Shown here one piece after another: positions 8,490 to 16,961 of a DNA stretch of 64,000 nucleotides (positions are counted from its first letter, which is position 1; each line of letters starts with the position of its first letter). Both the position numbers and the translations under genes were made by a program. This DNA comes from an uncultured Dehalococcoidia bacterium (GTDB lineage Bacteria; Chloroflexota; Dehalococcoidia; Lucifugimonadales; Lucifugimonadaceae). The DNA is taken from positions 2,521,545 through 2,585,544 of the forward strand of contig OY282385.1 of the NCBI GenBank assembly GCA_958295935.1, in the 5' to 3' direction. Below the pieces are notes generated by a model. The model was not told the DNA's origin. It did no database searches and saw only the letters and a list, made by a program, of their open reading frames with translations.

Positions 8490-10208
8490 ATGTCAACCGC
8501 ATTTGAAGAACTGACCAACCGCGCAGCGGGTCGCTGGCAGGAACTTACGGACGGCGCGGAGCCGTGGATAAGGGTCGGCGGCGGGGTGTCGGGCCAGGCG
8601 GCAGGCTCGGATGAGATTTTCACCTCGGTTCTGGAATCGCTCGACCGGTTCGACGTTAGCGCTAGGGTGTCGCGGGTTGGGTCACTGGGCCTGATGTACC
8701 TTGAGCCCATAGTGGACGTTACTCTTCCGGGTGGGTCGCGCGTCTTCTATGGGAACGTCACCAAGGATATTGCGAACCAGATTATAGAGAGGCACGCGGG
8801 GGGCGGCAGTCCGGTTACCAGCCGGGCGTTCGCTTTCGAGGGCGAGAAAACCGGGGGTCTGGAGGGGGTGCCGCGTCTGGAGGACCTGCCTGAGTTCCGG
8901 GCGCAGGTCAGGATAGCGACGCGTAATTGCGGAAGGATAGACCCTTACGACATACTCCAGTACGCGGCGCATGGCGGTTACTCGGCTCTCGAAAAAGCTC
9001 TCTTCAGAATGACGCCTGAGCAGGCTCTGGATGAGGTGAAGGCGTCCGGGCTTCGAGGTCGGGGGGGAGCCGCGTTTCCCACAGGTGTGAAGTGGAGTTT
9101 CCTTGCGCCAAGCAAAGCGCCTGACAAGTACGTTCTTTGCAACTGCGAAGAGGGGGATCCTGGGGCGTTCAACGACAAGGGCATCCTGGAAAGCGATCCT
9201 CATACGCTGATCGAGGGGATGATCCTCAACGGGTACGCTACCAACTCCAACTACGGCTACGTCTTCATCCGGCACGGGCACGACATACCTATCGAAGCGA
9301 CACGACACGCGGTGGGGCAAGCGTATGAACACGGCTTGTTGGGGAAGAACATTCTGGGGTCCGGTTTCAGTTTCGACCTGGAGGTAGCCCTGACCGGCGA
9401 CTCGTACGTGGCGGGCGAGGAGACGGCCTTGATGGAGGCGATAGAGGGCAAACGCTCTTTGCCTCGTTACAAGCCTCCTTTCCCTGCCGCTGCCGGTCTG
9501 TGGCAAAAGCCCAGCAACATCAACAACGTCAAGACGCTCGCTTACGTGCCTCAGATAGTCTTCAACGGGGGTAAGTGGTTCAAGTCGATAGGCACCGAGT
9601 CCAGCGCGGGTACTGCTATCGTGTGCCTGACCGGTCACATCAAGCGGCCGGGTATGTACGAAGTACCGATGGGTATGTCGATACGCGAGGTTTTGGAGCA
9701 GGTCGGGGGCGGTGTCTCGCCCGGAAAGCGGATCAAGGTTCTGCAGACCGGTGGGCCTTTGGGCGGGGTGCTTGGCGACGAATCCTTCGACGTGAAGATC
9801 GACTTCGACGAGATGTCCAAAGCTGGAGCGATCCTTGGTTCCGGCGGCATCATCGTGGGCAATGAAACGGTGGACGTAGTGGACCTGATCCGTGCGCTGG
9901 TGGCTTTCAACCAGTACGAGTCATGCGGGAAGTGCTTCCCGTGCCGGCTTGGCAACACGCACATGCTGGAAACGCTGGATCGTCTTTGCAAGTACGAGGC
10001 CAAACCGGCCGACCTGAAGCTGATGGACAGGATTGGCGAAAGCATGAAGCTGGGGTCTCTGTGCGGTCACGGGCAGCTCGGCTACAACCCCGTTGCGTCT
10101 GCGCTCAAGTACTTCGAGGAAGAGTTCCGGGTGCGCTTGCGTGTGACTCAGCCGGAGGGCAAATCAACAAACGGCTCGATGATCCTGCCAACCAGGACAC
10201 GGCCCTGA
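8490..10208 (+). CDS. nuoF: NuoF-like NAD(H)/FMN-binding diaphorase subunit
   Basis: A 572-residue diaphorase subunit. An N-terminal domain of about 150 residues resembles the thioredoxin-like extension of FdsB/HoxF-type proteins but has no cluster cysteines. Then follow the NADH-binding GRGGAAFPTG, the FMN-associated NCEEGDPGAF, an SLBB-like segment, and the [4Fe-4S] ligands in ESCGKCFPC with a further Cys in GSLCGHG. It oxidises or reduces NAD(H) and exchanges electrons with the NuoE-like subunit and the large catalytic subunit encoded 14 bases downstream. Confidence 0.93.
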   Translation: MSTAFEELTNRAAGRWQELTDGAEPWIRVGGGVSGQAAGSDEIFTSVLESLDRFDVSARVSRVGSLGLMYLEPIVDVTLPGGSRVFYGNVTKDIANQIIERHAGGGSPVTSRAFAFEGEKTGGLEGVPRLEDLPEFRAQVRIATRNCGRIDPYDILQYAAHGGYSALEKALFRMTPEQALDEVKASGLRGRGGAAFPTGVKWSFLAPSKAPDKYVLCNCEEGDPGAFNDKGILESDPHTLIEGMILNGYATNSNYGYVFIRHGHDIPIEATRHAVGQAYEHGLLGKNILGSGFSFDLEVALTGDSYVAGEETALMEAIEGKRSLPRYKPPFPAAAGLWQKPSNINNVKTLAYVPQIVFNGGKWFKSIGTESSAGTAIVCLTGHIKRPGMYEVPMGMSIREVLEQVGGGVSPGKRIKVLQTGGPLGGVLGDESFDVKIDFDEMSKAGAILGSGGIIVGNETVDVVDLIRALVAFNQYESCGKCFPCRLGNTHMLETLDRLCKYEAKPADLKLMDRIGESMKLGSLCGHGQLGYNPVASALKYFEEEFRVRLRVTQPEGKSTNGSMILPTRTRP

Positions 10209-10222
10209 CCGGAGCGCAACGG

Positions 10223-12985
10223 ATGCCGGACAACATCTCTTTTACTATCGACGGCCAGGAGGTTACCGGTAAGCCGGGTCAGACCGTTTTACAGGCTGCG
10301 ATGGACTCGGGCTTGTATATCCCTTATCTGTGCTACTTCCCGAAGATGAAGCCCTATGGGGCATGTCGGGCGTGTGTGGTGCAGACCGAGATGGGCGAGA
10401 GGAAATCGATAGTAGCCTCGTGTACCACGCCGATAGCCCCGGGCCTGGTCGTCGACTCCAAGACGGAGCAGGTAACGGATTTGCGGCGGGGCATTATCGA
10501 GTTGCTGATGGCCGAGCACCCGCATGGCTGTCTGACCTGTCACCGGGTCGAGCTCTGTGGGCCACAGGACATCTGCCAGAGGCACGTATCGGTTACGGAT
10601 CGATGCACGATTTGTCCGAAGAACGAGCGTTGCGAACTGAAGGACACGGTTCGCAGCGTGGAGCTGGACCTTCGTACACCGCTCAACTACCACCGCCGGA
10701 ACCTTCCGATACATACGGACGATCCGTTTTATGACCGCGACTACAACCTTTGCATAGTGTGCGCGCGGTGCGTGAGGGTGTGCGAGGAGGTTCGTTTCGA
10801 CAACGCGATAACGCTTACGAACCGCTCGGGGGTTGCGCTAGTGGGTACGTCTCGCGGGGAGTCGCTGCTGGAGTCGGGCTGCGAGTTCTGCGGTGCGTGC
10901 ATTGACGTTTGTCCCACGGGGGCTCTAGTAGAGCGCGATTACAAGTGGGAAAAGGCGGCTCGTCAGGTCACTACGATCTGCACGAACTGCCCGGTGGGGT
11001 GCCAGATGGTGGCGGAGGTGAACCGATTCAACAAGGTAGTTCGCTTCATAGGGGATCTTGCTGGTGAGAGCAATAACGGCCAAGCCTGTTGGAAGGGCAA
11101 GTTCGCGTATGACTACCCGAACCACAAGTCTCGCCTGAAGTATCCCTACGTTCGCGAGGGCGGGATTCTGAAGCGTGTTACCTGGGAGCAGGCGCTGGAT
11201 CGCATCGCGGCGGGATTTGGGGACAGGGACGGATCCAAGGTGGCGGTGATCGCGTCGCCGCGCGGCAGCAATGAGGACAACTACGTTGCTCAGAAGTTCG
11301 CGAGGTCGGTACTCAAGACGGACAACGTTGACACTGCGCTGAACCTGACTCCGAGAGTTGCGAGCACGCTTCAGAAGAGGTTTGGTTCTGCGGGATCCAC
11401 CAATCCGATATGGGATTTGGAGGGGTCGAAGTGCGTGATGGTCGTTTCTGGGAACCCTACCGAGGAGCAGAACGTGCTTGCCGTGCCGCTAAAGAAGGCT
11501 GCCAGGGCAGGTGCGCACGTTATAGTGATCGACCCCAGAGAGACGGAGCTCACCCGTTACGCCTCTGATTGGATTCGTCCCAAGCCGGGCACAGAGCACA
11601 TCCTGCTTGTGGGTATGGCAAGGACGATCATCGACGAAGCGTTAGAGCACAAAGAGTACGTCTCCAGTCGTTGTTCAGGTATAGACGAGCTGAAACGCTC
11701 ATTGTGGAAGTTCGATCTGAGCGCGGTTTCCCGCGTGACCGGTGTCGAGGACACCATCATTCGCGAGGTTGCCCGCAATTTCGCGAAGAAAGCCCCTGCC
11801 TCGATCTTGTTCGGCGTGGACACCGTTCCGGTGGACCTCCACGGAGCGTTGACCGACGCGATCCTCAACCTTTCTCTGATAACTGGGAACGTCGGGGTGA
11901 AGTCGGGCGGAGTGTTCCCGCTTTACGCAGGCGCGAACACTCTTGGATCGCTCGACGCGGGCTGTTCACCGATGGCTGAACGAGGGACGGATCTGACGGT
12001 GGAGCCCGGCTTGAACGGGGCGACGCCTCCCCCGATGAGAGACGGAGTGGCCGATCTGTTTGCGGGTATGCGAAGCGGTGAGATCGAGGCGGCTATCGTG
12101 ATGGCCGACGGTATGAACCCCGGGGCCGGGCCCCTTGGCGACGCGGCCTCGGCATTGAGGAGTCTGGACTTTCTCGTAGTTTCGGCGGTGTTTGACGATG
12201 AGGTTACGGCTGCCGCGGACGTAGTGCTTCCTGCTTCCACCTACACTGAACAGACCGGTACGCTCACGAATCTTGAGCGCCGCGTCCAGTTGATACGAAC
12301 GGCGTGGACTCCCCGGAATGAAGAGCGGTCTGGGTGGCAAACGTTTGCGTCATTGGCGCGGCGTATGGAGGCAGAGGGCTTTGATTTCCAGGATTCTGGC
12401 GGCGTGTTCGAGGAGTTGGCCTCGGTTGTGCCGGGATATGCGGGTCTCAGCCACGATCGGCTAGAGGCAGGCGGAATACAGACGCCATGCCCGTCCAGCG
12501 ATAGTCCCGGGGCTGCGATGCTTCATGCAGAGGAGCCGGACGACGACGCGGGTAGGCTGGCGATCGTGCCGCTCCCGTTCATCGGCGCTGCGGCTCCATC
12601 GTCGGATCTGGTACTGGCTCCAGGTCGCGTATTGAGCCAGCCCGACAAACCGGTGCAGGTAACCCGGCGCGGCGATATGAACTACCTGCACAGGGTGGAG
12701 GTGGTGAAGGTTCACGAGGAGGATGCAAAGGCGATGTCGCTTATGGAAGGCGACGCGGTTGAAGCTCTGGACGACCATGGCAGCAGGTTGGCCGTCGGGG
12801 TGGCTTCCTTGGGGTCTCCTCAGCCCGGTCTGATCTCTGTAACTACGCTCTTTGCCGAGGTTGCTTTGGGGATGCATGATGCGGATTCTCCGGATCCCTC
12901 GCCTCGCATTCCGGGCCTGCCGCTTCAGCCGGTTCGTCTGGTCAAAGCAGCGGACCTTGCGGCGTATGCGGTCTCGTCCGACTGA
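10223..12985 (+). CDS. Large molybdopterin-type iron-sulfur subunit, formate dehydrogenase alpha/NuoG-like, catalytic Cys/Sec apparently missing
   Basis: A 920-residue protein: N-terminal plant-type [2Fe-2S] domain (cysteines in YLCYF and ACRAC), a His-Cys3-type site (HPHGCLTC), an extra CTICPKNERC motif, two [4Fe-4S] motifs (CIVCARCVRVC and CEFCGACIDVC), then the molybdopterin domain with its own cluster (CTNCPVGC ... CWKGK) and a C-terminal dinucleotide-binding domain. This is the layout of FdsA. In formate dehydrogenases the NVD segment after the second cluster is followed by a Cys/Sec-His pair; here the segment reads NVDTALNLTP, so Thr and Pro stand in those places. The start ATG gives a normal N-terminus; longer readings begin inside nuoF. 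I infer a NAD-linked complex whose substrate is not formate, or an electron-transfer-only subunit. Confidence 0.85.
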   Translation: MPDNISFTIDGQEVTGKPGQTVLQAAMDSGLYIPYLCYFPKMKPYGACRACVVQTEMGERKSIVASCTTPIAPGLVVDSKTEQVTDLRRGIIELLMAEHPHGCLTCHRVELCGPQDICQRHVSVTDRCTICPKNERCELKDTVRSVELDLRTPLNYHRRNLPIHTDDPFYDRDYNLCIVCARCVRVCEEVRFDNAITLTNRSGVALVGTSRGESLLESGCEFCGACIDVCPTGALVERDYKWEKAARQVTTICTNCPVGCQMVAEVNRFNKVVRFIGDLAGESNNGQACWKGKFAYDYPNHKSRLKYPYVREGGILKRVTWEQALDRIAAGFGDRDGSKVAVIASPRGSNEDNYVAQKFARSVLKTDNVDTALNLTPRVASTLQKRFGSAGSTNPIWDLEGSKCVMVVSGNPTEEQNVLAVPLKKAARAGAHVIVIDPRETELTRYASDWIRPKPGTEHILLVGMARTIIDEALEHKEYVSSRCSGIDELKRSLWKFDLSAVSRVTGVEDTIIREVARNFAKKAPASILFGVDTVPVDLHGALTDAILNLSLITGNVGVKSGGVFPLYAGANTLGSLDAGCSPMAERGTDLTVEPGLNGATPPPMRDGVADLFAGMRSGEIEAAIVMADGMNPGAGPLGDAASALRSLDFLVVSAVFDDEVTAAADVVLPASTYTEQTGTLTNLERRVQLIRTAWTPRNEERSGWQTFASLARRMEAEGFDFQDSGGVFEELASVVPGYAGLSHDRLEAGGIQTPCPSSDSPGAAMLHAEEPDDDAGRLAIVPLPFIGAAAPSSDLVLAPGRVLSQPDKPVQVTRRGDMNYLHRVEVVKVHEEDAKAMSLMEGDAVEALDDHGSRLAVGVASLGSPQPGLISVTTLFAEVALGMHDADSPDPSPRIPGLPLQPVRLVKAADLAAYAVSSD

Positions 12986-13124
12986 TCTGCCGCCGCGTTT
13001 GCCGCCTGTGCATCTCGCGGGGGTACACTGAATCTAATGACTGTTACATCAACCTGGTTTCGCGTTGGTCGGGGTCTGAGGACTCGCCCGTTTGGCTGCG
13101 CGTTCTGGAAAGGGACTTCTCAAG

Positions 13125-13451
13125 ATGGTGAAACCCACGGACGTTAGCGACTCTGACTTCCAGTCGGTAGTCGTAGAATCGGATGCTCCTGTCCTAGTGG
13201 ACTTTTGGGCCGAGTGGTGCGGGCCCTGCAAGATGATCGCGCCGGTGTTGGACGAGTTGGCCGGGGAATACGAGGGCAAGGTGAAGTTCACCAAGCTGAA
13301 CGTGGACCTGAATCCTCAAACCTCGGCCAAGTACGGGGTGCGGAGCATTCCCACGATGTTGATCTTCCGGGGGGGGAATCCGGTCAGCCAGGTGGTCGGC
13401 GCGGTGCCCAAGAAGACTTTAGAGGACAAGCTCGAAGCGGCTATTGCCTGA
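13125..13451 (+). CDS. trxA: Thioredoxin
   Basis: A 108-residue classical thioredoxin with the redox centre WCGPCK near residue 33, the cis-Pro segment SIPTM and a C-terminal amphipathic helix; the length equals the usual size of bacterial thioredoxin. The ATG was chosen because it gives that length and follows AAAGGG; an alternative TTG 33 bases upstream would add a basic tail. It keeps cytoplasmic protein thiols reduced using a thioredoxin reductase not present in the window. Confidence 0.95.
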   Translation: MVKPTDVSDSDFQSVVVESDAPVLVDFWAEWCGPCKMIAPVLDELAGEYEGKVKFTKLNVDLNPQTSAKYGVRSIPTMLIFRGGNPVSQVVGAVPKKTLEDKLEAAIA

Positions 13452-13534
13452 TCGTCTTGTGACGCCTCTCATCGCAGGGGTCTGGGGTGTTATTTCCCAC
13501 AGCGGGGCTATTCTCCTTTTCCCCTGCCAACGCC

Positions 13535-13563
13535 TTGATTTGGCGCGTGGTACGTGAGATAAC
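13535..13563 (+). promoter_or_regulatory. Candidate promoter of the selenocysteine tRNA gene
   Basis: TTGATT and GATAAC are separated by 17 bases and lie so that transcription would begin about 3 bases before the tRNA 5' end. Each hexamer matches four of six consensus positions. Position relative to the tRNA is the main support. Confidence 0.4.
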
Positions 13564-13572
13564 CGACACTTC

Positions 13573-13670
13573 GGGAGTGGATGGGTCCCGGTGGGCTTCA
13601 CGGACTTCAAATCCGCTGGCAGGCTGCCTTCGCCGTCTGCGGAGGGTTCGACTCCCTCGCACTCCCGCCA
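13573..13670 (+). tRNA. selC: tRNA-Sec (anticodon TCA)
   Basis: A 98-base selenocysteine tRNA with CCA encoded. The acceptor stem GGGAGTG pairs with CACTCCC, followed by discriminator G and CCA. The anticodon loop CTTCAAA carries TCA and is closed by CGGA/TCCG. The variable arm is long (GCAGGC ... GTCTGC, with a TTCG inside), and the T arm is GAGGG-TTCGACT-CCCTC. Long variable arm, TCA anticodon and G73 together identify tRNA-Sec, which reads UGA through SelB. The eighth acceptor pair expected in bacterial tRNA-Sec would be a G-G mismatch here. No selA, selB or selD is in the window. Confidence 0.92.
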
Positions 13671-13780
13671 CAAGATTTCTTAGCTGAGCAGTGATGGATG
13701 GGTGGCTACCGTTTCGACTTGCTGTCGCTCTCGTCATGCGGCGCCTCTCTTTGCGATTCGGTATTAACTGCGCGGTGCGT

Positions 13781-13807
13781 AACCTGCCCCGGCGAGCGCG
13801 GCAGGTT
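13781..13807 (+). promoter_or_regulatory. Inverted repeat before the DUF1800 gene
   Basis: AACCTGCC and GGCAGGTT form a perfect 8-bp inverted repeat with an 11-base loop, directly followed by TATGAT (13809-13814), a good -10-like hexamer. It could be an operator at the promoter of the DUF1800-DUF1501 unit or a hairpin ending the tRNA transcript. No good -35 is seen and no T-run follows. Confidence 0.3.
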
Positions 13808-13854
13808 GTATGATTTGGGCAATCGTTTCTACATGCCTCGGGGAATCCATTGCC

Positions 13855-15258
13855 ATGGCTGAAACTGACAGGGGCCTCGTTGCGCACCTGATGCGCAGAG
13901 CGGGGTTCGGCGCGACACAGGACGAGCTGGACGAGCTCACGGCCAAGCCGTACGAGCAGATGGTCGACGACCTTCTTCACCCGGAGCGTTTTCCGGAGGT
14001 TGACGACATTCTTCTGCGCCGCTACTACCTGGAGCTCAACAATCCGGATACGCACGGCACCTGGCAGGCTCATTGGATCTACCGGATGGTGAATACGAAG
14101 CGGCCTCTTCAGGAGAAGATTGCGCTTTTTTGGCACCACGTCTTTGCGACTTCGATAGGCAAGAGCGAGCATACGCCGTCTGCGGTGGCTCAGATCGAGA
14201 CGTTTCGGCGGAACGGTCTTTCGGATCTGCGTACTATCTATCTGGACCTTGCTCGCGACCCGGCTATGTTGTTCTGGCTGGACAACTGCGAGAACCACTC
14301 CGGTGAGCCCAACGAGAACTGGGGCCGCGAGTTGCTGGAGCTTTTCTCGATGGGTGTTGGCAACTACACGGAGCAGGACATCAAGGAGGCTTCGCGGGCG
14401 TTTACGGGATGGACGTTCGTGCAGCCGCTTCCCCTCGATCCGTACTCCCGTTATCCGTCTGAGTTTCTCTACCTGCCCGGCGACCACGACGACGGGGAGA
14501 AGACGTTCCTGGGCCACACCGGTCGATTCACCGGGCAGGACATCATCGACATCGTGGCGGCACAGCCTGCGACTGCGAATTTCATCTCTCGACACCTGTA
14601 TAACTTCTTCGTGTCTGACGAGCCTCAGGTACCGGCCTGGAGCATAGTTCCGCCGCAGGATCCGGAGGCGATAGAGGTCTTGGCCGATGCGTGCCGGAGT
14701 TCGGGCGGGAGCGTGCGCGAAATGCTGCGGGCGCTGTTTCTGTCGGACTTCTTCAAGGCGGCGCGCTTCAAGAAGGTCAAGAGCCCTGCGGAGCTGGTTG
14801 CCGGCGCGATCAAGTTATCGGGTATGCACCGCGATCCTCAGCCTGGTTTGGGGGATCTTTCGGGTGCGACGGCGGTGATGGGTCAATCCCTTCTGACTCC
14901 GCCCACTGTGGAGGGCTGGCACACGGGTCGTGAGTGGATAGACGCGGGCACGCTGAACGAGCGCGTCAATTTTGCGGTGGATCGTCTGTCAGATCCTGAA
15001 ACGCCTGGAATCCGGCGCATCATCGACCGTCTGGAGTGCGAGGGCAGCCCACTTTCGCCTGACAGATTCGTTGACACGTGCCTCGATCTTGCCGGGCCTG
15101 TGGAGGCCAGCGAGGACACCCGGAAGCAGTTGCTGGAGCATGCGGCGCAGGGCGGCGACCTCGACTTCGAGACCGAGAGGGGCCGCGAGCGCAGCGCTGA
15201 GCGCGCGGTGCGTATGATTCAGGCGGTCGTATCGTCAGTGGAGTACCAGTTCGCCTGA
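13855..15258 (+). CDS. DUF1800 family protein
   Basis: A 467-residue DUF1800 protein. The N-terminal LMRRAGFGAT is the family signature, followed by FWHHVFAT, LDNCENHSG, GRELLELFSMG and AFTGWTF blocks and a C-terminal PTVEGWHTG. Biochemical function of the family is not known. DUF1800 genes are typically followed by DUF1501 genes, as here. No signal peptide is evident, unlike many family members. The start ATG gives exactly the same length as the minus-strand paralogue in this window; an upstream ATG would add 15 residues. The two copies are closely similar along their whole length. Confidence 0.93.
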   Translation: MAETDRGLVAHLMRRAGFGATQDELDELTAKPYEQMVDDLLHPERFPEVDDILLRRYYLELNNPDTHGTWQAHWIYRMVNTKRPLQEKIALFWHHVFATSIGKSEHTPSAVAQIETFRRNGLSDLRTIYLDLARDPAMLFWLDNCENHSGEPNENWGRELLELFSMGVGNYTEQDIKEASRAFTGWTFVQPLPLDPYSRYPSEFLYLPGDHDDGEKTFLGHTGRFTGQDIIDIVAAQPATANFISRHLYNFFVSDEPQVPAWSIVPPQDPEAIEVLADACRSSGGSVREMLRALFLSDFFKAARFKKVKSPAELVAGAIKLSGMHRDPQPGLGDLSGATAVMGQSLLTPPTVEGWHTGREWIDAGTLNERVNFAVDRLSDPETPGIRRIIDRLECEGSPLSPDRFVDTCLDLAGPVEASEDTRKQLLEHAAQGGDLDFETERGRERSAERAVRMIQAVVSSVEYQFA

Positions 15259-15289
15259 TCTGTGCAGGCGACTCATCAGGAACTGTCCG

Positions 15290-16438
15290 ATGCCAGAAAA
15301 CGGAGCGGCGCCCACTCTAGTCGTAGTTCAGCTAACCGGCGGCAACGACTTCATGAACACAGTTATCCCCTACGGGAATGACCTCTATTACGACTTTCGG
15401 CCCGTGGTGAGCATTCCGGAGGATCGAGTACTTCCGATTGACGCCAATCTGGGCTTCAATCCTCATTTTGCTCCGGTGCACGACCTCTATCAGAGGGGAG
15501 ACGCGGCCATCGTGCAGGGGGTGGGTTACCCGGATTCCAGCCGTTCTCACTTTCGCAGCATGGATATCTGGCACACGTGCGAGCCGGACACTGTGGCGAC
15601 GGAGGGCTGGTTGGGCAAGACAGTTCGAGAGCTTGATCCGGGCAAGTCCAATCCTCTGACTGCCATCAGCTTTGGTCGCGGTATGCCTAGGGCGCTTGTG
15701 GCTCAGGACGTTACGGTGACGTCGGTTGGGGATTTGGACACGTACGGGCTGATGAATGGCATTCAGGCCCGGCAGCAGCGGCAGGAAGCGCTTGACCTCT
15801 TCAAGCGCATATACACGCCCGCGGTTGGGAGCGGCCCGGTCACGGACTACCTGGCGCGGACGGGCATAGACGTTCTGCGCGGCGCTGACAAGTTGAAAGA
15901 GGCGCCGAAAGTCTATTCGTCTTCAGTGGAGTACGGCTCTGACCCGATCGGGCGCAGCCTGCGCGACGTGGCTCGGGTACACCTTGCAGGTCTGGGCACC
16001 CGCATTTTCTACACTCAACACGGGGGCTACGATACGCATGCGAACGAGGTGCCGACGCATCCGAAGCTGTTGACCGATCTTTCCCGTGCGATAGGGGACT
16101 TCTTTGCGGACCTGCGGGAGCACGACGCGCATCATGACGTTGCGTTGATGGTGTTTACCGAGTTTGGGCGGCGCGTGAGAGACAACAACAGCGGCACGGA
16201 TCACGGTGCGGGAGGCGGAGCGTTCGTGATAGGGGAGAGGGTGAGGGGCGGGCTTCATGCCGAGTATCCCTCGCTGGACCCTGCGGAGCACGACAGCGGC
16301 GACCTGAAGCACACCTACGACTTCAGGGGGTTGTACGCCACCTTGCTGGAGGACTGGCTTGGCGTGGAGTCTGCGCCGATAGTTGGGGGGAACTTCGAGA
16401 AGCTGCCTCTGTTTGTGCAGGGCGGGCGCGGGGGATAG
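15290..16438 (+). CDS. DUF1501 family protein
   Basis: A 382-residue DUF1501 protein, a family related to sulfatase/alkaline-phosphatase-fold enzymes. Visible blocks are QLTGGNDFMNT near the start, SRSHFRSMDIWHT, FYTQHGGYDTH, FTEFGRRVRDN and GTDHGAGGGAF, where the Asp/His residues probably form the metal-like site. There is no Tat or Sec signal, so the product is probably cytoplasmic. It follows its usual DUF1800 partner by 31 bases. A paralogue of similar length lies on the minus strand. Confidence 0.92.
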   Translation: MPENGAAPTLVVVQLTGGNDFMNTVIPYGNDLYYDFRPVVSIPEDRVLPIDANLGFNPHFAPVHDLYQRGDAAIVQGVGYPDSSRSHFRSMDIWHTCEPDTVATEGWLGKTVRELDPGKSNPLTAISFGRGMPRALVAQDVTVTSVGDLDTYGLMNGIQARQQRQEALDLFKRIYTPAVGSGPVTDYLARTGIDVLRGADKLKEAPKVYSSSVEYGSDPIGRSLRDVARVHLAGLGTRIFYTQHGGYDTHANEVPTHPKLLTDLSRAIGDFFADLREHDAHHDVALMVFTEFGRRVRDNNSGTDHGAGGGAFVIGERVRGGLHAEYPSLDPAEHDSGDLKHTYDFRGLYATLLEDWLGVESAPIVGGNFEKLPLFVQGGRGG

Positions 16439-16550
16439 GCCTCGGGGAATCTTTTTCGGCTTTGAATTTTGACGATGCCAGCCGTTGCGATAAGGTGGAG
16501 AGGTGAACCTGAACATGAATCGTCCCGGTAGATAGAACGAATCGGCAAAG

Positions 16551-16928
16551 ATGATCGACACCCTTACAACAGCCCGCCGATTGAAGGCCGCTGGAATGGC
16601 CGAGGCACAGGCGGAAGCAGTAGCCGAGGCCGTCCTTCTGGCCTCGGAGATGCCGGCTGAACAGTTCGCAACGAAGGGGGAGTTAAAGGCTGAGATCGCG
16701 GAGTTGAAGGCTGAGTTTGCGGGGTTAAGGGGGGAATTCGCGGAGTTGAGGGGAGAGACCGCTGAGTTGAAGGCTGAGTTGAAGTCGGACATCGCGGGGT
16801 TGAAGGCTGAGTTGAAGTCGGACATCGCGGGGTTGAAGGGAGAGTTTGCGGGGTTAACGTTCCGGACCATGGTTCTCATGGTCACTGTCGGGGGCTTGAT
16901 TGTAGCCGCTGTCAAGTTGATTCCCTGA
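16551..16928 (+). CDS. Coiled-coil protein with C-terminal membrane anchor, DUF1640-like
   Basis: A 125-residue protein. Residues 1-45 form an alanine-rich helical segment (ARRLKAAGMAEAQAEA) resembling the start of DUF1640/CCDC90-type proteins. Residues 45-103 are a long heptad-rich coiled coil built of Glu/Lys/Leu repeats. Residues 104-124 are a single hydrophobic helix, so the protein is likely tail-anchored. The coiled coil contains a tandem 33-base DNA repeat. It stands between DUF1501 and the methyltransferase gene, and no counterpart exists at the other DUF1501 copy, so it may have come with the restriction system. No function is assigned. Confidence 0.75.
   Translation: MIDTLTTARRLKAAGMAEAQAEAVAEAVLLASEMPAEQFATKGELKAEIAELKAEFAGLRGEFAELRGETAELKAELKSDIAGLKAELKSDIAGLKGEFAGLTFRTMVLMVTVGGLIVAAVKLIP
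16767..16832 (+). repeat. Tandem 33-bp repeat inside the coiled-coil gene
   Basis: Two perfect 33-base copies (starting 16767 and 16800, each beginning TTGAAGGCTGAG), in frame, each encoding 11 residues of coiled coil. A partial third copy follows. Copy number could vary without breaking the frame. Confidence 0.85.
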
Positions 16929-16961
16929 TCCCCGGATTCCAATAGGCGATCTTCAGCCCTC

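Noticed and set aside
10223-12985. Calling the large subunit a true formate dehydrogenase (fdhA/fdsA)
   Set aside because: The Cys/Sec-His pair needed for formate oxidation is not found at its normal place.
13452-13572. Possible protein-coding frame before the Sec tRNA
   Set aside because: Open frames here, mostly on the minus strand, run through the tRNA and the DUF1800 gene antisense and have no family pattern or ribosome site.
16767-16832. CRISPR-like repeat
   Set aside because: The repeats are directly adjacent without spacers and encode a coiled coil.
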